43,778 bases of DNA from Phenylobacterium deserti (GTDB lineage: Bacteria > Pseudomonadota > Alphaproteobacteria > Caulobacterales > Caulobacteraceae): NCBI GenBank assembly GCA_945883235.1, contig CAMCXF010000028.1:1-43778 (forward strand), read 5' to 3'. The notes under the pieces are model-generated. The model was not told the origin of the DNA and made no database searches. It saw nothing but the letters and a program-made list of their open reading frames with translations. This document shows, piece by piece, positions 17,818-25,703 of the stretch (positions are counted from its first letter, which is position 1; each line of letters opens with the position of its first letter). The translations under genes and the position numbers were made by a program.

Positions 17818-18945
17818 CTATCCGGCGCGCATCTCAGCGACCACCTCGCGCATCCCCTCCCATTCGTCCCACATGTCGCACAGCGCGTCCTTGGATCGCT
17901 GCCAGGGGTTGTTTCCGGGCTCGTATTCCAGCCACTCTCCGCGCCAGCCACGATCCGGATGGTCGGAGATTCCAGTCAGCACCTTGTTGGGCTGGCGCCT
18001 CTTGTTACGGATTCGGAAGATTATGTTCTTGCGGGACTCGGTGCCGAGCTCATTTCGGGAGCCGGAATGGAGGATGTGGTAGCTCGCGACACATACGTCG
18101 CCGGCCTGCATCAGGACCGGCGTCGGTCGCGGCCAGCGCTTGCCGTCGGGCGTCCTCTCTGAGGTCTCATCGATGAACTTCGCCATGACCGGCTCTGGCA
18201 TGTAGACCATGCCACAGCGGTTCGGGGCGTCGTGATTGAGGCGCGGCCAGCCAGGTCCTTCGGGACCCAGCCGGTCACCCTGGCTGCGCTGCCACTGGAA
18301 GAACTTCTCCATCGCATGGTGCGATCCCGGCAGCACGTTGGTTTGCCCTCGTCCGGGCTCGGTCTGGTCGTTGAGGCAGACAAACAGGAAGGCCGTGAAA
18401 CTGCCGAGCGACAGAGTCCTCTCCGGATCCTGATACATCGGGGTCGAGTTATGGCCCATGACTTCGGCGCTCTGGCCCAGGTCGCCGCTGGGGCCGGACG
18501 CGAAATGTCGCCGGTAGATTTCGTCAGGCGCGCCCTCTTGAACGGCCTGCGGCGAGTTGATCGTGATGTTGCCGTCCTGGTGCATCTCCGCGCCGAAGTA
18601 GGGCATGTCGCAGTCGCGATAGCCGAGGCTATTGAAGTGTTGGCCCGGCTCGCGGCGTTTGAGAATTCCCACCTGGCAGGCCGTTGGGGGATCGAACTTC
18701 CCCATCACTTCATGCAGGATCGGCGCGATCGAAGAGGCGTTCACCAGATCGGTCAAGGCCGCGTCATTCATCAGGCTTTCACCCTTCTGGGCGGCCTTGA
18801 TCCGCCGGCGCGCCGCCTCAACCAGGTCAGGCGAGACCGCGCCACGGACGATGAAGTAACCGTCCCGATGGAAGGCCCGCTTCTCTTCAAGCGTCAGGCT
18901 GGGATTTGCGCGAACCTTCGATACTGAGTGAGCAACCTGTGACAT
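17818..18945 (-). CDS. Phytanoyl-CoA dioxygenase (PhyH) family protein, copy A
   Basis: A 375-residue Fe(II)/2-oxoglutarate-type oxygenase of the PhyH family. The N-terminal HRDGYFIVRGAVSPDLVEAARRRI segment (from about residue 25) is typical. The facial triad is visible: H122 and D124 in EMHQDGNI and the distal H293 in YHILHSGSRNE, with arginines downstream (NIIFRIRNKRR) that could bind the cosubstrate carboxylate. Members hydroxylate acyl-CoAs or small hydrophobic acids. ATG 18945 has a strong GAGGAGG ribosome site five bases upstream. It is the most divergent of the four PhyH genes in the window. Its upstream region has a short palindrome (ATCAGTGAT, about 18980) but no clear copy of the shared operator. 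Confidence 0.87.
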   Translation of the reverse strand: MSQVAHSVSKVRANPSLTLEEKRAFHRDGYFIVRGAVSPDLVEAARRRIKAAQKGESLMNDAALTDLVNASSIAPILHEVMGKFDPPTACQVGILKRREPGQHFNSLGYRDCDMPYFGAEMHQDGNITINSPQAVQEGAPDEIYRRHFASGPSGDLGQSAEVMGHNSTPMYQDPERTLSLGSFTAFLFVCLNDQTEPGRGQTNVLPGSHHAMEKFFQWQRSQGDRLGPEGPGWPRLNHDAPNRCGMVYMPEPVMAKFIDETSERTPDGKRWPRPTPVLMQAGDVCVASYHILHSGSRNELGTESRKNIIFRIRNKRRQPNKVLTGISDHPDRGWRGEWLEYEPGNNPWQRSKDALCDMWDEWEGMREVVAEMRAG

Positions 18946-18999
18946 TCGCGCCTCCTCGTCGGCAGAAACTCTATTACTATCAGTGATGGTGACAACCCA

Positions 19000-19182
19000 T
19001 CAGGGCGAAATCTGACTATTCAAGGAGCCCGGCGCCCGGGCGCCGATCACCTGATTGCGGAAGAGCATGTTCAGCGCGCCCAAGGCGTTGAACGCGCCGG
19101 GCGCAACAAACCCGGCGAGCTTGATCTTGAAACTCGCGCTCGGCGCTACGACGTCGTCCGAAGCCGGCGTTGCAGGGCTCAT
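19000..19182 (-). pseudogene. N-terminal remnant of a GPH/MFS transporter
   Basis: A 60-codon frame starting at ATG 19182, 52 bases after the amidohydrolase-2 stop and on the same strand. The translation includes SFKIKLAGFVAPGAFNALGA and MLFRNQVIGARAPG, which match the first transmembrane hairpin of the GPH symporters in this window (FFYNQVVGVP and YYNQVIGLP). After the NQVIG motif the frame loses similarity and stops at 19000; no further transporter sequence follows before the PhyH promoter. The simplest reading is a third symporter gene truncated by deletion, leaving its start intact. A tiny functional protein is possible but unlikely. Confidence 0.6.
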
Positions 19183-19234
19183 TCGTAGACGCCGTGGTCG
19201 AGAATCCTGTGATCCGGTTCACTGACGACGCCCG

Positions 19235-20203
19235 TCATGCAGACAGCCTATAGAAGTCCGCCGCCGCGCCCCGGAACATCGCGGCTTTCTCGCCGTCATT
19301 GAACGGCTCGGCGATGCGCTTGAAGGCGTTCCACAGAACGCGGTAGCTGAGGCTTGCCCTATCGACGGGGAAATTGCTCTCGAACATCGAGCGCGAGGGA
19401 CCGAAGAGGTCGATGGCGACGCGGTAGTAGTCGCCCTGCGCCGCCACGAAGGCCTCAGATGAGGGCGAATCGCCGGGCGGCTTGTGCCAGCCATAGCCGT
19501 TGATCGGCATCGCCATGCCGCCCAGCTTGATGAAGACGTTGGGGCACGCCGCCAAGGGGGCGATGTCGCGTCGCCACGACTGAAAGACACCTTCACGATC
19601 ATTGGCGTAGGGGCCGATCCCCAGCGGCCCTCCAAAGTGGTCAAGGACGATCCGGGTCTCCGGAAAGGCGCGCGCCAGGTCGGTGAGGTCGGAAATCTGC
19701 GGGTGGAAGAGCCAGGCGTCGAACGTGAGGCCGGCCGGCGCGAGGCGGCTGAAGCCCTGGCGAAAAGCGGCGTCGAGATAGAGTTGCGGCGGCGGATTGT
19801 GGTGTGACGGCCGGATAGCGTCCGAGGCGTCCCAGGCGGCGGCGTGGCGAATTCCGCGGAACAGTCCCCGCCCCGCCTCAATGTGGCCGTCCAGGACCTC
19901 CGCGACGCCCGGGTCGCGAAGGTTTGCGGCTCCGACGATTCCTAGGATTGGTGCGGTCCCTTTCAGTTTCGCCTGTTCCGCAGTCGCCGCGACGAACTCA
20001 GTCTCTCCGACCGTCCGCATCTGTTCGGGGCCATCCTGCCGGTGGGATGCGCCGCATTCGATGAAGACGGTTGCGACAACGCGGTGACCGGACGCGACAT
20101 CGGCCGTCAGGTCATCAAGCGCATAGCCCGCCCGATCGCCAGGCGGCCAAAGATGATGGTGCGGGTCGATGATCGGCCGATCTGCCTCCAGGATCGGCTC
20201 CAC
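19235..20203 (-). CDS. Amidohydrolase 2 family metal-dependent hydrolase
   Basis: A 322-residue TIM-barrel hydrolase of the amidohydrolase-2 group (relatives include 2-pyrone-4,6-dicarboxylate lactonase). Visible are the first-strand metal motif IIDPHHHLWPPGD near the N terminus, GIRHAAAWD, the LDHFGGPLG histidine strand at about residue 190, the FIKLGGMAMP strand and the C-terminal FESNFPVDRASLSYR with its catalytic aspartate. The open frame starts at 20311, inside the symporter gene. GTG 20203 is preferred because it removes a 68-base overlap, is preceded by GAGGG and starts next to the first barrel strand. It follows the symporter gene by 40 bases, so the two likely work together on an imported ester, lactone or amide. 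Confidence 0.85.
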   Translation of the reverse strand: MEPILEADRPIIDPHHHLWPPGDRAGYALDDLTADVASGHRVVATVFIECGASHRQDGPEQMRTVGETEFVAATAEQAKLKGTAPILGIVGAANLRDPGVAEVLDGHIEAGRGLFRGIRHAAAWDASDAIRPSHHNPPPQLYLDAAFRQGFSRLAPAGLTFDAWLFHPQISDLTDLARAFPETRIVLDHFGGPLGIGPYANDREGVFQSWRRDIAPLAACPNVFIKLGGMAMPINGYGWHKPPGDSPSSEAFVAAQGDYYRVAIDLFGPSRSMFESNFPVDRASLSYRVLWNAFKRIAEPFNDGEKAAMFRGAAADFYRLSA

Positions 20204-20243
20204 GCCGCCCTCGGCGGGGTCATTGGTCGGACGTGCCAAGCGG

Positions 20244-21734
20244 TCAGCTAGCGCTTGGCGCGGCGACGCGCGCACTGTGAAGTTCCGCGATCCGTGCCCT
20301 GGTCGCAGCATGTTCCCGCTGGCTGATCCGGTACCGCGCGTAAAAGAAGACCGAGATAATGCCCGGGATCATGGCGACGGGGCCGACGAACAGGGCCAGC
20401 TGGTCGATGATGGCCGGGTCCACCGTTCCCGGTTGCGCCTTCTCGGGGAAGGCGATGATCGACAGGATCACCCCGGCCAGCGCGGCTCCCAGAGCGGTGT
20501 CGAGTTTGGCGAACAGCGCCCGCGTCGAGTACAGGACGCCCTCCTGCCGTATGCCGAAGCGGACTTCGTTCTCGTCGGCGACGTCGGCCAGCGCGCTCAT
20601 CACCGAGATATTGAGCACCGCCCCAGCGGCATAGCTTGCGCTGGAGATCGCGATCAGGGTCGGCAGGAGCATGGGGTCGCCGCGTTCGAACATCGCACCG
20701 GCGAAGTACAGGATGATCCCCAGGGCCGGAAACACCGCGTTGCCCGCGGCGCTCCAGATGATCACATGCCGCTTACCCCACTTCGCATGCAGCCGCGGCG
20801 TCAGGTTGAGCGCGGCCACGAAGCCCACCAAGCTGCCGACGGCGTACCAGCGGAGCAGCTCGGACGAGAATCCCCAGAAATAGGTGCCCACATAGAGGTT
20901 CAGGGTTTCCCTGACCCCCGCCATCAGAGACAGCGCAAACAGACCCGCCAGCAGCCAGAGATAGTTCCGGTTGGCCAGCACCTTTCCGACGTCCTTGAGG
21001 AACTCGAAGGGCGAGAACTGCGGCAGGTTCTCCGGCGCCCTGGGTAGTCGTGGGATCTGATCGCGCGTGAACCAGGCCGAGGCGAAGAGGATGGCCAGCG
21101 TGGAGGCCGCAGCGAGCAGCGAGAAGGGAAGATAGGGTGCCGGGTTGAGCAGGCCCCGAGGATACTCCGGCGTCGCCTTGAAGAAGAACGTGAGCGCGAT
21201 CAGCGAGATCGCCGTTCCTCCGATCCAGGTGGAGAAGTTGTTCCAAGCCATGACCTGGCTGCGCTCGATGTACGAATGCGACAGCTCACCCCCGAGGGCG
21301 AGGTGCGGCGTGTGGAAGACGCCCATGGCCACCCTCAGGCCGACGACCGAGGCCGTGAACCAGACAAAGGTCAGGCCGTGGCCCAGACCGTGGGGCGGGT
21401 TGAAGATCGCCAGGAAAAAGAGCGCGATCGGAATGGGCGCGGCGAACATGTACGGATGCCGGCGTCCCCATCGCGAGCGGGTTCGATCCGACAGGGACCC
21501 AATTATCGGATCGGCGAAACCATCGAACACAAAGGAAATCGAGATCGCCAGACCGGCCAGCCATCCCGGCAGGCCGATCACCTGATTGTAGTACAGGAGT
21601 GCATAGGAACTCAGAGAGAAGAGCGCGATCGTTTCGGCGGCGCTGCCGATCCCGAAGGCGAGCTTGGTGCGCAGCCTGAGAGGCGCCGCCTCCGCGGCAG
21701 GCGCTCCGTCGGGCGAGCCCACTGTGCCGGTCAT
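20244..21734 (-). CDS. GPH-type MFS symporter (MelB-like), second copy
   Basis: A 496-residue inner-membrane transporter with about 12 transmembrane segments. Signature elements are LLYYNQVIGLP in the first hairpin and the loop motif SDRTRSRWGRRHPY at about residue 80, which define the glycoside-pentoside-hexuronide:cation symporter family. ATG 21734 has a GGAGGAG ribosome site. It heads a unit with the amidohydrolase-2 gene and a transporter remnant. The upstream gap of about 250 bases carries an operator-like element at 21911, shared with other promoters of the locus. The substrate is unknown; sequence similarity to the symporter at 6341 is moderate, so they may carry related compounds. Confidence 0.88.
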   Translation of the reverse strand: MTGTVGSPDGAPAAEAAPLRLRTKLAFGIGSAAETIALFSLSSYALLYYNQVIGLPGWLAGLAISISFVFDGFADPIIGSLSDRTRSRWGRRHPYMFAAPIPIALFFLAIFNPPHGLGHGLTFVWFTASVVGLRVAMGVFHTPHLALGGELSHSYIERSQVMAWNNFSTWIGGTAISLIALTFFFKATPEYPRGLLNPAPYLPFSLLAAASTLAILFASAWFTRDQIPRLPRAPENLPQFSPFEFLKDVGKVLANRNYLWLLAGLFALSLMAGVRETLNLYVGTYFWGFSSELLRWYAVGSLVGFVAALNLTPRLHAKWGKRHVIIWSAAGNAVFPALGIILYFAGAMFERGDPMLLPTLIAISSASYAAGAVLNISVMSALADVADENEVRFGIRQEGVLYSTRALFAKLDTALGAALAGVILSIIAFPEKAQPGTVDPAIIDQLALFVGPVAMIPGIISVFFYARYRISQREHAATRARIAELHSARVAAPSAS

Positions 21735-21910
21735 GCGCTCCTCCAGACACCGCTATTTGAATGCGCGGTTTGTCGAAGTAAGAGAGTATGCGCGCCTGCT
21801 CGTCAATCACCGGGTTGAGCCAGACGGGTCGTAGCGCAAAGAAACCGCTTTGGTCGCTGATCCAATCGATCATCGAGGATGATCTTGGCTCTGCGGATCT
21901 GTCATCATGC

Positions 21911-21928
21911 GTTTGAACAACCGGTATC
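21911..21928 (+). promoter_or_regulatory. Operator-like element, site 4
   Basis: GTTTGAACAACCGGTATC matches the 18-mer at 4602 and 25657 at 14 of 18 positions, with GTTTGAAC and GTATC intact. It lies about 176 bases before the symporter start at 21734, reading opposite to that gene. The minus-strand sequence GATACC within it could serve as a -10. No good -35 is visible. Confidence 0.5.
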
Positions 21929-21982
21929 GGATTTGGATGAGGCCGAAGGTAGTTGAGTCCTTAATGACAATCCGAGGGCCGT

Positions 21983-23218
21983 TCAGCGCGGCCCACGATA
22001 CTCGGTGAAGGTCTCCCAGTCGGCCGCCGCCCGTCGCCGTGCGTCCTCACTATGCCGGCTATCGAAGTCCTGATCGAAGGCCTCGGGCCGGGACATCGAG
22101 AGTTCACCGACCGGCACGTGCGCCATGTCCGGGTCGATGACATTGCCGTCGACCATGCCCCAGCCCTGAAAGGTTCTGAAGCCGATCAGCTGCTTTAACT
22201 TCGGGGACAGCGCTCGGAACGTCTCCTCGCTCATGCCCGCCAGCTGGTTCTCCTGCTGGCGCATCTCTGGCCGGCAGTAAAGGATCCGGCTGGCCAACCG
22301 CGTTCCGGGGGCCGTACGCTTGCCGCCCGAGTGCAGGAGGCGGCTGTCGGTCAGGAAGCAGGTTCCGGCCGGCGCGTTCAGCGCCACCAGGCGCTCGTCC
22401 GCCAGGGCCGCGAAGTCTGTGTCAGGGCGCACGAGATTGTTTCCGGCCGCGTCGCGATGCGAACCCGGCACGACGTAGGTGCCGCCCTCCTCCAGGCCGA
22501 AGTCCGTATAGAGCCAGATAATCAGGCAGAAGAGCGGAAACGGCGGATGCGGCAGTGGCACGATGCCCTGATCCTGATGCAGTTCCTGCAGACCGCCACG
22601 CTCGTGCACGATCGAGCCGTGGGCGGTTGCAAGGTAGAAGGCCGGCCCCAGCATCTTGGCGAGGAGCTCCTCAACCAAAGGGCCTGCATCGGCAGCGGCG
22701 GATTCGAGCGCCGCCAGATCGCGAAATACCTGACCCTTTGGCAACAGGTTGAAGACCGTTTGAGCATGACCATGATGGCTCATCCGCGCCACGCCGGCGG
22801 CGCGCTCAGCCGACGCTTGATCCATCAGCCGATTGACCTGCGCAGAGACCTGCGATGGCGACATGGCGTCGGCGACCAGGCAATATCCCCACCGTACGAA
22901 ATCTGCCTCGAGTTGCTCCATGTCGCGGGACGGCTGCGGCAACTCGGGAAAGTCCGAGGAGGGACGAACGCGCTCACGCTGCTTCGTGATTCCGGACAGC
23001 CTGGAACCGGACCAGATCTGATCCGCGTAGGTGATACGGCGCGGCCAAAGGCCGGCCTCCGCAATCACGGGCACCGCCTCGCCGAGCCGGGCCCTCAGCT
23101 GCTCCACTTCCCGCCGAAGGGCGACTATCTCCTCGGCGACAGACGGACTCGGTGCCGTCGAGACATCCTGTTCGGTGTAGGCTGGCACCTGGGCGTCATT
23201 GTCGGACTTGGTCACCAT
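21983..23218 (-). CDS. Phytanoyl-CoA dioxygenase (PhyH) family protein, copy B
   Basis: A 411-residue putative Fe(II)/2-oxoglutarate oxygenase. The N terminus (about residues 25-50) has a heptad-like coiled coil, VAEEIVALRREVEQLRARL, absent from the other copies. The core has FVRWGYCLVADAMS, the facial triad H214/D216 (LHQDQGI) and H296 (LLHSGGKR), and the strand GGTYVVPGSHR. It belongs to the same subfamily as copies C and D, which share the WGYCL segment and the LHQDQ motif. The open frame reaches 23284, inside the upstream gene. ATG 23218, 17 bases after that gene's stop and preceded by AGGAGG, is the better start. It is the last gene of the hot-dog/PhyH/PhyH operon. Confidence 0.87.
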   Translation of the reverse strand: MVTKSDNDAQVPAYTEQDVSTAPSPSVAEEIVALRREVEQLRARLGEAVPVIAEAGLWPRRITYADQIWSGSRLSGITKQRERVRPSSDFPELPQPSRDMEQLEADFVRWGYCLVADAMSPSQVSAQVNRLMDQASAERAAGVARMSHHGHAQTVFNLLPKGQVFRDLAALESAAADAGPLVEELLAKMLGPAFYLATAHGSIVHERGGLQELHQDQGIVPLPHPPFPLFCLIIWLYTDFGLEEGGTYVVPGSHRDAAGNNLVRPDTDFAALADERLVALNAPAGTCFLTDSRLLHSGGKRTAPGTRLASRILYCRPEMRQQENQLAGMSEETFRALSPKLKQLIGFRTFQGWGMVDGNVIDPDMAHVPVGELSMSRPEAFDQDFDSRHSEDARRRAAADWETFTEYRGPR

Positions 23219-23235
23219 GCCGTAAGGCCTCCTGA

Positions 23236-24564
23236 TCAGCGCCTGCGTCGCGCCGGAAATTTTGGCGCCTCTGGCCTGGGCCACCTTGGTGGGACCGGAG
23301 CCAGGCGAGCCGCCACTTCAGGCGAAAGCGACGGCTGATGAGGCGCTTGCGCAAGGCCGATCTCGGAGCGCCGGTAGCCGTAGTCTGCCGCAAGGACCTC
23401 CGCGGGCGAATCCGGTCCGAGTTCGCCCACCCGCAGGTAGTCACCCTGTTCGATTGCGAGGCGTTGCTCGACCAGATAGCCACCGTTCCAGCAGCCTTCC
23501 ACGCCGCCCAGACCCGTTGGGCGAGCACCCAGACGATAGAGCAGCTTCGGCGATCCGTTCCTCAGGATATCCGGCGAGGCCGACAGCAGGTGGACTTCCT
23601 GCTGGCGCATGAATGGCTTGACCGCGTTCATGACCAGAATGGCGCGTGTGGCGTTCGAGCGGTTCACCCCCGTGCCATGCAGCAATCGCCCCTCGAAGAT
23701 CATCACCGTGCCGGCCGGAGCCGTCAGGTTGATGGCAGGCGGCAGGGGCGCTTCCAGGGCGCCGCCGGACCCCGCGGCGGACACCAGCCGATGGGACCCC
23801 GGCACGACCAGGGTGCCGCCATTGTGCGGCCCGGTGTCGTCCAGGATGAACATTGTGTTGACCGTGAAGGGCGCGACCGGGTCCTGGAACGGCGCGATCG
23901 CCTGGTCTTGGTGCAACCCCTGCGGATTATTGAACGGCTGGGTGATGATCGCCAGGAACGACGACATCAGGAAATCGGGACCCATGGTTTCGTTCAACAA
24001 TTGCTCGATCACCGGCCCGGCCTGGACACCCTCGGGGTCGTGTTCGACGCACTGGACGAACTGGCGGCCCTTGTTGATCAGCGCATGAAGGAACTGGACC
24101 CTGGGGAGCGGCTCGCCTGGGGCCGGCGCGGTCCCCATCCAGCAGGCCAGGCCTGCCTTCTGCTCGCCCAGCGCCTGGTCCATGACCCGCTGCTTCATGG
24201 CCCCGAGCTGGTCGGCGGACAACGCCTCCTCGATCAGGCAGTAGCCCCACTCGCGAAGATCCTCGCGGAGCCGGCGGATGTCCTTGGTCGGCAGCGGCAA
24301 ATCCTTGTCACGCCAGTAGTCCGCCGCAGCGCCGCTGGCGTTGTAGTAGAGGTCGTCATCCTCCAGATCGAGCCCCGGCACGGGAGTGTCCTCGGGCGCC
24401 TGGGCTGGGTCATGGGCGTACCCCAACCGCGCACCGGTGTGGAAACCGCGTCGCATCAGACTGCGGTAGGGCTCCCCGCTCCTGAGGAAGGCACGATAGA
24501 GCTGCACCTCGGGAGGGCTGTGCGCTTCGACGTAGGTTGCGGTGAACTCGACGGGTTGAGTCAT
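23236..24564 (-). CDS. Phytanoyl-CoA dioxygenase (PhyH) family protein, copy C
   Basis: A 442-residue member of the PhyH family. Features are YRAFLRSGEPYRSLMRRGF near residue 30, LREDLREWGYCLIEEALS, the triad H218/D220 (GLHQDQAIAP) and H296 (LLHGTGVNRS), and GGTLVVPGSHR between them. Start ATG 24564 overlaps the stop of the upstream hot-dog gene (ATGA), so translation is probably coupled; the frame open to 24711 lies inside that gene. It closely resembles copy D on the other side of the divergent promoter, including the SGEPYRSLMR segment, so the two look like a duplication. The reaction is probably hydroxylation of an acyl chain; the substrate is unknown. Confidence 0.88.
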   Translation of the reverse strand: MTQPVEFTATYVEAHSPPEVQLYRAFLRSGEPYRSLMRRGFHTGARLGYAHDPAQAPEDTPVPGLDLEDDDLYYNASGAAADYWRDKDLPLPTKDIRRLREDLREWGYCLIEEALSADQLGAMKQRVMDQALGEQKAGLACWMGTAPAPGEPLPRVQFLHALINKGRQFVQCVEHDPEGVQAGPVIEQLLNETMGPDFLMSSFLAIITQPFNNPQGLHQDQAIAPFQDPVAPFTVNTMFILDDTGPHNGGTLVVPGSHRLVSAAGSGGALEAPLPPAINLTAPAGTVMIFEGRLLHGTGVNRSNATRAILVMNAVKPFMRQQEVHLLSASPDILRNGSPKLLYRLGARPTGLGGVEGCWNGGYLVEQRLAIEQGDYLRVGELGPDSPAEVLAADYGYRRSEIGLAQAPHQPSLSPEVAARLAPVPPRWPRPEAPKFPARRRR

Positions 24565-25514
24565 GCCGGCTGACCCTCGGGCACCTCGCCCTTTAGCGCA
24601 GCGAGCTCGTCTGCGTAGCCGGCGTAGGACTGCTTCAGCGTAGCGTGGTTCAGCAGCATTTCGGCCACCTGCCGCTGGCCCGAGGCGTCGAAAATGCGGG
24701 TCTTCACCCAATAGGATTCAGTACGGCTGCTTTCGGCGAGTGCGACGATCTCGCGGCGCAGGACATATGTCTCCCCCACGAACAGCGGGCCGTCGATCAG
24801 CCGAATCTCCTGATCGGCAAACAGGCCGACGGCCGGTCCCTTGTTGGGGAAGCGGGCCTGGCCCGACGAGTACTCCGCCAGCACGCTGATCATCTCCAGC
24901 GGGATGATCGCGCGTCCCCAAGGCGTGCTCTTGCCATCGGAGTACCAAGGCGACGTCTCGGTGATCACCGCCAGCTTCTGGTTCAGGCTGAAAGGATAGA
25001 GCCGGCCCATGTGCTGATCCGGCTCCATGCGGACGATCTCGTTTTCGGCACCGGTCATGCCGACCCTGAGTTTCTCAAGGATCACAAGCGGCCCGGGCGG
25101 CCGCAGTTTGGCCATGCGCTTCTCCAGCAGGGTGGGGCCAAAGTCCGGGCCAAGGCTGGCGCTGGCCTCCAACACTGGCGTCCCATCCGCCTTCTCGGCC
25201 CATACACGGGTTTCCCGAACACCTTCCGGCGGGACTTCGGCGAAGGCCCGCACAGACTCTCCCTCGACCACCATGTTCTGGTAGTGGGCCGACAGGCATC
25301 CACGCTCGAACCAGGCGTCTCCCCAGACGCGCGCGAGCAACGGCGGGAAGAGGCTGAAATGGGTCGGCCCTTCGATAGGGCCTGCCCGGAATCCTAGTTC
25401 GGAGGCTTTGGCATCGTCATGGATCGAACTGTGGCCGCCGTATTCTTGATCGGCCAGCATCTGGGCAGGCTTGCGGAGCGGTCCGGAGATGGCCAGTGGC
25501 GTCGCAAAACTCAT
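24561..25514 (-). CDS. Double hot-dog / MaoC-like protein
   Basis: A 317-residue cytosolic protein. The segment ELGFRAGPIEGPTHFSLFPP followed by WFERGCLSAHYQNMVVEGES resembles the N-terminal hot-dog unit of MaoC-like hydratases. A second unit is suggested by PLFVGETYVLRREIVALAES and VAEMLLNHATLK near the C terminus. The canonical R-hydratase Asp/His catalytic pair is not clear to me, so it may be a thioesterase- or dehydratase-like enzyme or a binding protein. ATG 25514 has AGGAGT upstream. It is the first gene of an operon with two PhyH oxygenases and is transcribed away from a third one. Fold assignment is moderate; function is unassigned. Confidence 0.6.
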   Translation of the reverse strand: MSFATPLAISGPLRKPAQMLADQEYGGHSSIHDDAKASELGFRAGPIEGPTHFSLFPPLLARVWGDAWFERGCLSAHYQNMVVEGESVRAFAEVPPEGVRETRVWAEKADGTPVLEASASLGPDFGPTLLEKRMAKLRPPGPLVILEKLRVGMTGAENEIVRMEPDQHMGRLYPFSLNQKLAVITETSPWYSDGKSTPWGRAIIPLEMISVLAEYSSGQARFPNKGPAVGLFADQEIRLIDGPLFVGETYVLRREIVALAESSRTESYWVKTRIFDASGQRQVAEMLLNHATLKQSYAGYADELAALKGEVPEGQPA

Positions 25515-25703
25515 TGTCGGTCACTCCTGAAAGCTGGCCGGTCGGCAAGCAGCCTCCGCAGACCGCGAGAATATTGGTTCGGCGACCTGGGTCAATGCCG
25601 ATCTGAGACGCGGGTATGGCCCTCGACGGGTTGACCCATGGCTTCATTGGTTACAAGTTTGAACGATAAGTATCTGAGCGGAACCGCCTGGAGGCCAGCC
25701 TTG
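25515..25703. promoter_or_regulatory. Divergent promoter region between hot-dog/PhyH operon and PhyH copy D
   Basis: This 189-base region serves both the minus-strand operon (24561-25514, 23236, 21983) and the plus-strand PhyH gene. On the plus strand, TTGACC at 25631-25636 and TACAAG at 25652-25657 (15-base spacer) form a promoter candidate. The operator-like element at 25657-25674 covers its -10/+1. A single bound regulator could therefore control both directions. Confidence 0.5.
25657..25674 (+). promoter_or_regulatory. Operator-like element, site 2
   Basis: GTTTGAACGATAAGTATC, identical over all 18 bases to the element at 4602-4619. It ends 29 bases before the GTG start proposed for the PhyH gene and overlaps a possible -10. 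An upstream ATG at 25638 would put this element inside the coding sequence, which argues against that start. Confidence 0.65.

Noticed and set aside
18967..18990. Further operator copy before PhyH copy A (CTATTACTATCAGTGATGG)
   Set aside because: It matches the 18-base element at about half of the positions only and lacks the GTTTGA block; it may belong to another regulator.
21752..21776. Second operator copy close to the symporter start (TATTTGAATGCGCGGTTT)
   Set aside because: Only TTTGAA and scattered bases agree; the copy at 21911 is much better.
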